Origin: an uncultured Oscillospiraceae bacterium
GTDB taxonomy: Bacteria > Bacillota > Clostridia > Oscillospirales > Ruminococcaceae
Direction: 5' to 3'
Length of the DNA: 9,099 nucleotides
NCBI GenBank assembly: GCA_958448395.1
Contig: CAUDDP010000075.1
Location: 1-9,099 of the forward strand
In this document: positions 1-4,871 of the stretch, piece after piece
How positions within the stretch are numbered: the stretch's first letter is position 1
How the letters are laid out: every line of letters starts with the position of its first letter
Notes under the pieces: model-generated
Told to the model about the DNA's origin: nothing
Databases searched by the model: none
Seen by the model: the letters and a program-made list of their open reading frames with translations, nothing else
Position numbers and translations under genes: made by a program

Positions 1-54
1 CTTACTGCTTCTGTTTGTCATTGGAAATTTCACTTTTTACAACTGTAATACTAA

Positions 55-225
55 GTTATTTTTCATCGTGTTAATGCACTAGCTTGTCTTGAATCGCAGT
101 CGTTTAAATTCTCAGAGGGTTTTCATATTCTTTCCACTACACTTTTCAGAGAACAGGTCGCATTCATTTTTGACTATGCTGCAAACGGTGGGGATAAGTC
201 TGCCCTCTTGCAGAAAATTGCTTAA
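55..225 (+). pseudogene. Possible C-terminal remnant of an unidentified protein
   Basis: An open frame of 56 codons runs from just after two in-frame stops (46-48 and 52-54) to TAA at 223-225. It has no ATG, GTG or TTG at a plausible start. The last 26 or so residues (pattern FREQVAFIFDYAANGGDKSA, then LLQKIA) look protein-like rather than random, and a hairpin terminator on the same strand lies about 50 bases downstream, as expected at the end of a gene. I do not recognise the family. The frame could also be chance in non-coding DNA: 56 codons is short, and the upstream stops mean that any gene here is broken or continues in another frame left of the window. Confidence 0.2.
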
Positions 226-276
226 TCTCTTTTGTGCATTTTGACGAATTCGGGTTTGTGATGCTCATTTATAGAT

Positions 277-310
277 GCAAACAGATATTTTTATGTTTGC
301 TTTTTCTCTT
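277..310 (+). terminator. Probable intrinsic terminator upstream of the response-regulator operon
   Basis: The arms GCAAACA (277-283) and TGTTTGC (294-300) form a 7-bp perfect stem with a 10-base loop. A T-rich tail (TTTTTCTCTT) follows directly. The stem is short and only moderately GC-rich, so efficiency may be modest. It would end transcription coming from left of the window and insulate the promoter at 342. Confidence 0.55.
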
Positions 311-341
311 CTTTCTCTTTTATTCAAAATAAGCCGAAAAC

Positions 342-370
342 TTGACAGCATTTTATGAGCTTGTTATAAT
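342..370 (+). promoter_or_regulatory. Sigma-A promoter of the response regulator/ABC/kinase operon
   Basis: TTGACA (342-347) and TATAAT (365-370) are separated by 17 bases, and TGT at 362-364 gives an extended -10. Every core element matches consensus, so basal expression should be high unless repressed. Transcription would start near 377, leaving a leader of roughly 70 AT-rich bases before the ATG at 449. Confidence 0.87.
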
Positions 371-448
371 TATATAGGTAGGGGATAGCGAAAATACTTT
401 TATAATCAAATAAAAATATAATAAAAACAATAAAACAAGGAGAATCGG

Positions 449-1111
449 ATGAAAACCATTGCTGTGATTGATGATGATGTGTCGATTGGCAATCTTTTAA
501 CAGATTTGTTGGAACGAGTGCCGTATCGTGTGATTCGTGCCTATTCTGGTACAGAAGCCATCTACCTGTTGTCTCAGTGCAAGCCGGATTTGATTCTGCT
601 GGATTTGATGATGCCAGGGCTGTCAGGAGAAGAAGTTCTGCCACAAATACAGGGCATTCCGGTGATTGTGATGAGTGCAAAAGCCAGTGTACAAGATAAA
701 GTACAGCTTCTGCTTGGCGGGGCAGCAGATTACATCACCAAACCGTTTGATACAGAAGAATTACTGGCAAGAATTGTTGTGCAACTTCGGAAACAGGATG
801 TGGTGCAAACACACCAGCTGACCTTTTCGGAAATCGTACTGGATATTGACCAGCATCTTGTACAAGTATCTGGTAAAATTGTACACCTGACCAAAACGGA
901 GTTTGCCATTCTCAAGCTGCTGATGCAGCACGTTGGGCAGGTGATTCCAAAATCTACGCTGCTGGAATGGATTAGTTTGGATACCCCAGATTGTGTGGAA
1001 AGTTCTTTGAAGGTGCATATCAGTAATTTACGGCGAAAGTTGCGGGCAGTGACTGGAACAGATTATATCGAAGCGGTATGGGGGATTGGATTTAAACTGC
1101 GGGAATCTTAA
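449..1111 (+). CDS. OmpR/PhoB-family two-component response regulator
   Basis: This 220-residue protein has the two-domain layout of the OmpR/PhoB family. The receiver domain (about 1-115) carries the acidic pocket D8-D9-D10, phospho-acceptor D52 in LLDLMMPG, the switch residue S76 and the conserved K98 before P99. The C-terminal winged helix (about 122-218) has the LTKTEFAIL segment (147-155), a recognition helix around 183-198 (SLKVHISNLRRKL) and the wing WGIGFKL. ATG 449 is preceded by AAGGAG at 437-442 with a 6-base gap. It is the first gene of an operon with an ABC exporter and a histidine kinase, so the kinase at 2966 is its likely partner. By analogy with BceR/VanR-type systems it probably activates transport genes in response to a cell-envelope antibiotic. 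The ligand and targets cannot be read from the sequence. Confidence 0.93.
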   Translation: MKTIAVIDDDVSIGNLLTDLLERVPYRVIRAYSGTEAIYLLSQCKPDLILLDLMMPGLSGEEVLPQIQGIPVIVMSAKASVQDKVQLLLGGAADYITKPFDTEELLARIVVQLRKQDVVQTHQLTFSEIVLDIDQHLVQVSGKIVHLTKTEFAILKLLMQHVGQVIPKSTLLEWISLDTPDCVESSLKVHISNLRRKLRAVTGTDYIEAVWGIGFKLRES

Positions 1112-1147
1112 CCGAATCTAAACCATTTTCTTTACCGGTTTCTAAAC
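1111..1147 (+). repeat. Imperfect direct repeat in the response regulator-ABC gap
   Basis: ACCGAATCTAAAC (1111-1123) and ACCGGTTTCTAAAC (1134-1147) share ACCG and TCTAAAC, with the TCTAAAC cores 24 bases apart. They lie in the 82-base gap between the response regulator and the ABC ATPase. OmpR-family regulators often bind tandem half-sites, so this could be an internal regulated promoter region for the transporter. No good -35/-10 pair follows (the nearest -10-like sequence is TATCCT at 1158). The spacing is not the classic one, so the role is speculative. Confidence 0.3.
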
Positions 1148-1193
1148 TCTTTTGCGGTATCCTAATGATATCAAATAAAGGAGGTCTTACAAC

Positions 1194-2105
1194 ATGGATT
1201 ATGTGTTACAGACAAATGCCCTGTGCAAGCAATACAGGAATTTTCAGGCTCTACATAACTTGACCATGCATGTACCGAAAGGTTCTATTTATGGATTTGT
1301 AGGCAGAAACGGAGCAGGGAAAACGACATTGATTCGCCTGATTACCGGGTTACAGCCGGCTACATCTGGAGAATATGTGCTATACGGCAGAAAGGATACT
1401 GCTCGTGACATCAGTCGTTCCCGCAGAAGAATGGGAGCAGTTGTGGAAACGCCGTCTATCTATCTGGGCATGACTGCTGAGGAAAATTTGAGGGAACAGT
1501 ACCGTATTCTGGGACAGCCGTCGTTTGACAGTATTCCGGAATTGTTGCAGCTGGTTGGGCTTTCTCATACCGGCAGGAAGAAAGCAAAAAATTTTTCCCT
1601 TGGTATGCGGCAGCGGCTTGGCATTGCTGTGGCTCTTGCAGGCAATCCAGATTTTCTGGTACTGGACGAACCAATCAATGGATTAGACCCACAGGGAATT
1701 ATTGAAATACGGGAATTGATTTTAAAGCTGAATCGGGAACGGCAGATAACCGTTCTGATTTCCAGTCATATCTTAGATGAGCTTTCTCGTCTGGCAACGC
1801 ACTATGGTTTCATTGACCATGGCAGAATGGTGAAAGAAATCAGTGCTGTGGAGCTGGAGCAGTCCTGCCGAAAGTGTGTACGTGTAACCGTTTCTGATAT
1901 CAAGGCATTCACACGGGTGTTAGATGCCATGCAGCTGGAATATAGCATTCTGGATGATGCTACCGCTGATATTTTTGCAAAAATTTCTGTTACCAAATTG
2001 GTGAATGCTCTGAACGTGGAACACTGTGAGGTGTTCTCCATGCAGGAACGGGATGAGAGCTTGGAAAGCTACTTCATGAATCTGGTGGGAGGTGACAAAA
2101 AATGA
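1194..2105 (+). CDS. ABC transporter ATP-binding protein, BcrA/lantibiotic-protection type
   Basis: This 303-residue protein is the ATPase of an ABC exporter. Visible motifs are Walker A GRNGAGKTT (37-45), signature FSLGMRQRL (134-142), Walker B FLVLDEP (154-160) with catalytic E159, D-loop NGLDP (162-166) and H-loop H192 in SSH. Where most ABC ATPases have the Q-loop glutamine there is E85 in VVETPSIY. This 'E-loop' is known from lantibiotic-immunity and bacitracin-type ATPases. The region after about 215 is a C-terminal extension common in BcrA-like proteins. AAAGGAGG (1177-1184) precedes ATG 1194 by 9 bases. The stop overlaps the permease start (ATGA), so the two are translationally coupled. 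The likely role is energising removal of, or protection from, a membrane-active peptide; the substrate is unknown. Confidence 0.92.
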   Translation: MDYVLQTNALCKQYRNFQALHNLTMHVPKGSIYGFVGRNGAGKTTLIRLITGLQPATSGEYVLYGRKDTARDISRSRRRMGAVVETPSIYLGMTAEENLREQYRILGQPSFDSIPELLQLVGLSHTGRKKAKNFSLGMRQRLGIAVALAGNPDFLVLDEPINGLDPQGIIEIRELILKLNRERQITVLISSHILDELSRLATHYGFIDHGRMVKEISAVELEQSCRKCVRVTVSDIKAFTRVLDAMQLEYSILDDATADIFAKISVTKLVNALNVEHCEVFSMQERDESLESYFMNLVGGDKK

Positions 2106-2959
2106 GCCAATTACTTCGTGCGAATTTCTCTCGCTTGTGGAAAAGCGGTATCTTTCGTTTATGTATGCTGTTTTCTGTTGGATTGGGTATCTTTATGATT
2201 TTAATGCGGTATATTGATATTCAAAAAAATAAAGAGGAATATGAAAGGCTGGGTACAGAATATTCCAGTGCAGATGGCTTGATGTTTGTCGGTGCTTTAT
2301 ATTTGCTGTTCGCAGCGGCGGTGCTGGTGGGCATTTTTGTTGGAACAGAGTATTCAGACGGCACCATTCGCAATAAACTTGTCATCGGACATAGCCGACC
2401 AGCAATTTATCTTTCCAATCTCATCGTTTGTGCAGTTGCAAATGAAATTGTTTTTCTCTCTCATATTGCAACAGCATGGATTTTGGGAAAACTACTGCTG
2501 ACAGTAGAAATGCCAGCAAAAGAAATATTACAGTTTATATTGCTGGAATTTCTTTCTTTTCTGGCCTTGACAGCAGTGTTTGTATTGTTTGCCATGCTGA
2601 TACAAAGTAAGGCAGCCTCTTCTGTTGCAGTATTGATTTTGAGTATTATTCTGCTGTTTGCAACGATAACAATTCAAAATAAGCTGGATGCACCAGAATA
2701 CTACGATGCATATACCTATACGAATCAACAAACTGGAGAAGTAATAGAACAGGAACGAGAGAAGAACCCAAATTACTTAACGGGTACGAAACGGCAGGTT
2801 TATGTTTTTCTAAATGACTTTTTGCCATCTTCCCAGATATATCAAATTGCTATGCAAAATGCAGATCATGCTGGTGAAATGGCAGGGTATGCAGGACTGC
2901 TATTTTTTGCAGCAACGGGTGCAGGGATGATCGTATTTCGGAAGAAGGATTTGAAATAA
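2102..2959 (+). CDS. ABC-2 type transporter permease
   Basis: This 285-residue integral membrane protein is the partner of the ATPase it overlaps by 4 bases. Hydrophobic segments lie at about 17-36, 60-82, 106-130, 140-166, 170-192 and 258-278, which fits the six-helix ABC-2 fold. The segment EYSDGTIRNKL after the second helix (about 83-93) is a cytoplasmic coupling motif seen across this permease family. A hydrophilic, Tyr- and charge-rich stretch (about 195-235) forms the loop before the last membrane region. Start ATG 2102 has GGGAGGTGA about 6 bases upstream. LanFEG immunity systems have two permeases. Only one is present here, so it probably works as a homodimer with two copies of the ATPase. 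The transported compound is not evident. Confidence 0.88.
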   Translation: MSQLLRANFSRLWKSGIFRLCMLFSVGLGIFMILMRYIDIQKNKEEYERLGTEYSSADGLMFVGALYLLFAAAVLVGIFVGTEYSDGTIRNKLVIGHSRPAIYLSNLIVCAVANEIVFLSHIATAWILGKLLLTVEMPAKEILQFILLEFLSFLALTAVFVLFAMLIQSKAASSVAVLILSIILLFATITIQNKLDAPEYYDAYTYTNQQTGEVIEQEREKNPNYLTGTKRQVYVFLNDFLPSSQIYQIAMQNADHAGEMAGYAGLLFFAATGAGMIVFRKKDLK

Positions 2960-2965
2960 AAGTAG

Positions 2966-3898
2966 GTGAGCAGATTGGCACTTTTTTGGATGTGCATATG
3001 TGTGGGATGCGGTATTTGTTTGATTCTGTTGCTAATAAAAATTCGGTTGCTGCGGAAGGCAGCAAGGGAGATGACAGAACAGCTTTCGGAACAGCTGCAC
3101 GCAGATACCAATGTTCTGCTGACGGTATCCACTGGGGACAAGGCAATGTGTCGGTTAGCGGCTGCACTCAATGAGCAGTTAGCTGCTTTGCGGAAAGAGC
3201 GGCTGCGTTGTCAGCAGGGTGATCAGGCGTTAAAAGTTTCTGTTACGAATATCTCACATGATCTGCGTACCCCACTGACTGCAATTTGCGGTTATCTGGA
3301 TTTGTTGCAGAAAGAGAAAATGACCCAGTCTGCTCAAAATTATTTGGAGATTATTACCGAACGAACACAAACCATTCGGCAAATGACGGAGGAAATGCTG
3401 CAATATTCTGTAGCAGTCTCTGAACAGCCGGATTCTATCAGGGAAGATGTTGTGCTCAATCATGCATTGGAAACCACGCTTTCCAACTTTTATGCAGCCA
3501 TTTGTAAGGCGAATTTGCATCCAGAAATCCAACTCTGTGAAAAGCGTGTGCATCGTCTGCTGCATGCAGCTGCTTTGCAACGGATATTTTCTAATATTGT
3601 ACAAAACGCCGTTCGGTACAGTGACGGAGATCTACAGATTACCCTAACAGAGGATGGTAACATTACTTTTTCTAATCATGCTGCAAAACTGGATGCTGTC
3701 AAAGTGGAAAATTTGTTTGAACGCTTCTATACAGTGGAAACAGCGGAAAAATCAACGGGATTGGGACTTTCCATTGCCAAACATTTGACAGAACAGATGG
3801 GCGGTCAGATTCAGGCTGTCTATCAACAGCAAATCTTGACCATTACTTTGTATTTTCCGCCAAATCAATATTTGCTGTTTGAGGAGGAAATACAGTAG
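2966..3898 (+). CDS. Sensor histidine kinase, single-TM VanS/BceS-like group
   Basis: This kinase of about 310 residues is the likely partner of the response regulator at 449. One membrane helix (about 5-26) is followed by a HAMP-like linker with no extracellular sensor domain. The H-box is NISHDLRTPLTAI with phospho-acceptor H98. The ATPase domain has an N-box (FSNIVQNAVRYS, 208-219), an F-box (FERFY, 251-255) and a G2-box (STGLGLSI, 263-270). The usual DxGxG G1-box is replaced by FSNHAAKLD (about 235-243), which I recall as common in this clostridial group. With so little outside the membrane it may sense through the transporter. The start is uncertain. GTG 2966, six bases after the permease stop, has only a distant GAAGAAGG. 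TTG 2975 has AGGTGA (2964-2969) five bases upstream and would give 307 residues. ATG 2990 is also in frame. Confidence 0.9.
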   Translation: MSRLALFWMCICVGCGICLILLLIKIRLLRKAAREMTEQLSEQLHADTNVLLTVSTGDKAMCRLAAALNEQLAALRKERLRCQQGDQALKVSVTNISHDLRTPLTAICGYLDLLQKEKMTQSAQNYLEIITERTQTIRQMTEEMLQYSVAVSEQPDSIREDVVLNHALETTLSNFYAAICKANLHPEIQLCEKRVHRLLHAAALQRIFSNIVQNAVRYSDGDLQITLTEDGNITFSNHAAKLDAVKVENLFERFYTVETAEKSTGLGLSIAKHLTEQMGGQIQAVYQQQILTITLYFPPNQYLLFEEEIQ

Positions 3899-3902
3899 CA
3901 AT

Positions 3903-3916
3903 TCGTCATATGACGA
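3903..3916. repeat. Perfect 14-bp palindrome after the kinase stop codon
   Basis: TCGTCATATGACGA reads the same on both strands. It begins five bases after the kinase stop and about 26 bases before the terminator stem. It has no spacer and no T-tail, so it is not itself a terminator. It could be a protein-binding site or chance. Confidence 0.35.
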
Positions 3917-3941
3917 TAAAAAATAAAGGAATCTCGTTTTC

Positions 3942-3990
3942 AAAACCGATTTTACAAGAGGAACACTTTTGTAAAATCGGTTTTTCTCTT
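3942..3990 (+). terminator. Strong intrinsic terminator of the RR/ABC/kinase operon
   Basis: A perfect 16-bp stem pairs AAAACCGATTTTACAA (3942-3957) with TTGTAAAATCGGTTTT (3969-3984), with an 11-base loop and the tail TTTTTCTCTTT. The A-rich left flank means it could also stop transcription on the opposite strand. It separates the four-gene operon from the next promoter at 4037. Confidence 0.9.
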
Positions 3991-4036
3991 TCTAGCTTGA
4001 AAAATCAAAAATCGACAAAAAATTTATATAAATTGC

Positions 4037-4064
4037 TTGACAAGTTCCGCAAATGTGGTATAAT
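4037..4064 (+). promoter_or_regulatory. Extended -10 promoter of the RHH gene (and perhaps clpB)
   Basis: TTGACA (4037-4042) and TATAAT (4059-4064) are 16 bases apart, with TGG directly before the -10 giving an extended -10. The upstream 40 bases are A/T-rich and could act as an UP element. Transcription should begin near 4071, about 20 bases before the ATG at 4091. Confidence 0.85.
4047..4058. promoter_or_regulatory. Candidate operator inside the RHH-gene promoter
   Basis: CCGCAAATGTGG is a near-palindrome (CCGCA against TGTGG, one mismatched pair) lying wholly in the spacer between -35 and -10. A protein bound here would block RNA polymerase. Ribbon-helix-helix regulators commonly bind short palindromes in their own promoters, so autoregulation by the next gene product is possible. 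The site is short and unproven. Confidence 0.25.
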
Positions 4065-4090
4065 AATAATTACAGAAAGCAGGTGCGTTT

Positions 4091-4756
4091 ATGGAGAAAC
4101 ATACGTACAGCATTGTTCTAACGGATACTGTTGTAAGGGAAGTAGATCGGCTGGCAGCCCAAAAGGGTACAAGCCGCTCTAATATGATGAATCAAATTCT
4201 GGCGGACTATTTTTCCTGTGATACGCCGGAGAAGCAAATGGCATCCATTTTTTCGATGATCGAAAATCAGATGCAGGCACTGTTTCGCGTGCAGATGCAG
4301 GATTCCGATGCCATGCTTTCTATAAACAGTGCATTGCAATATAAGTACCGTCCAACCATACGGTATCGGGTGGAGCTGTTGCGAGTGCCATCAGAAAATA
4401 CAATTGGTTGGTTGAAGGTTTCCTGTCGGACACAGAATCAGGCATTGCTGTACAGTATGCAGCAGTTCTTCCGCTTTTGGATTCGATTGGAGATGCAAGT
4501 GGATCCAACCTATCAATCTGTTCCAGAAATGTATACGTTGGTAGAAAATGGATTTCTTCGTCGTCTGCTTCGGCGGGATTTACAGAATGAGGAGCAGGTG
4601 GCGAATGCCATCAGCCAATATATCCGGCAGTTTGATGCTCTCATCAAACAGTATTTTGCTGGATTGCAACAGCAGATCCCATCGGAGCAGTTACAAAATG
4701 CATTGCAACAGTCTTACCTGCAAATGCAGATAGAACAGGGCTTACCGTTTATTTAG
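4091..4756 (+). CDS. Protein with N-terminal ribbon-helix-helix domain, unknown function
   Basis: This 221-residue protein begins with what looks like a CopG/MetJ-type ribbon-helix-helix DNA-binding fold. A beta strand at about 4-10 (HTYSIVL) is followed by helix A (11-25, VVREVDRLAAQKG) and, after GTS, helix B (28-41, SRSNMMNQILADYF). The remaining 180 residues are not recognised. They contain a beta-rich section (about 88-115, YRPTIRYRVELLR), an aromatic segment QQFFRFWIRLE and a Gln-rich helical C-terminus (about 163-218), with no signal peptide or membrane helix. The ribosome binding site is weak (AGGT at 4081-4084). It has its own promoter, and 115 bases without a terminator lead to clpB, so the two may be co-transcribed. 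A role as regulator of itself or of clpB is inferred from position only. The size is much larger than simple antitoxin RHH proteins, and no toxin gene is adjacent. Confidence 0.8.
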   Translation: MEKHTYSIVLTDTVVREVDRLAAQKGTSRSNMMNQILADYFSCDTPEKQMASIFSMIENQMQALFRVQMQDSDAMLSINSALQYKYRPTIRYRVELLRVPSENTIGWLKVSCRTQNQALLYSMQQFFRFWIRLEMQVDPTYQSVPEMYTLVENGFLRRLLRRDLQNEEQVANAISQYIRQFDALIKQYFAGLQQQIPSEQLQNALQQSYLQMQIEQGLPFI

Positions 4757-4826
4757 AAGCAAGAGGAAGAAAATGCGGTTTTTATGGTATCAGAAGAGGC
4801 AGGAATGAAATGTGTTATGTTGCGTG

Positions 4827-4854
4827 GGCTGCAAGAAAACGGATCGTTGCAGCC
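4827..4854. promoter_or_regulatory. Perfect inverted repeat in the clpB leader
   Basis: GGCTGCAA (4827-4834) and TTGCAGCC (4847-4854) are perfect complements with a 12-base spacer, ending two bases before the clpB ribosome binding site begins. No T-run follows, so it is not a standard terminator. It could be an operator or an RNA hairpin affecting clpB translation. It does not match CIRCE (TTAGCACTC-N9-GAGTGCTAA) or the CtsR direct repeat. Confidence 0.55.
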
Positions 4855-4856
4855 TG

Positions 4857-4866
4857 AAAGGAGGAG
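4857..4866 (+). promoter_or_regulatory. Ribosome binding site fixing the clpB start
   Basis: AAAGGAGGAG lies five bases before ATG 4872. It decides the start against an in-frame GTG at 4812, which would add 20 residues rich in Cys and Lys that are foreign to ClpB and would run the coding frame through the inverted repeat and this site. Confidence 0.85.
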
Positions 4867-4871
4867 CAATT

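Noticed and set aside
303..319. TTTCTCTT repeated with 9-base period upstream of the first promoter, as possible regulator half-sites
   Set aside because: It is the pyrimidine-rich tail of the terminator at 277-310, which explains it without a binding site.
4812..4871. N-terminal extension of ClpB from GTG 4812
   Set aside because: The 20 extra residues are unlike any ClpB N-terminus, and the strong ribosome binding site 4857-4866 points to ATG 4872.
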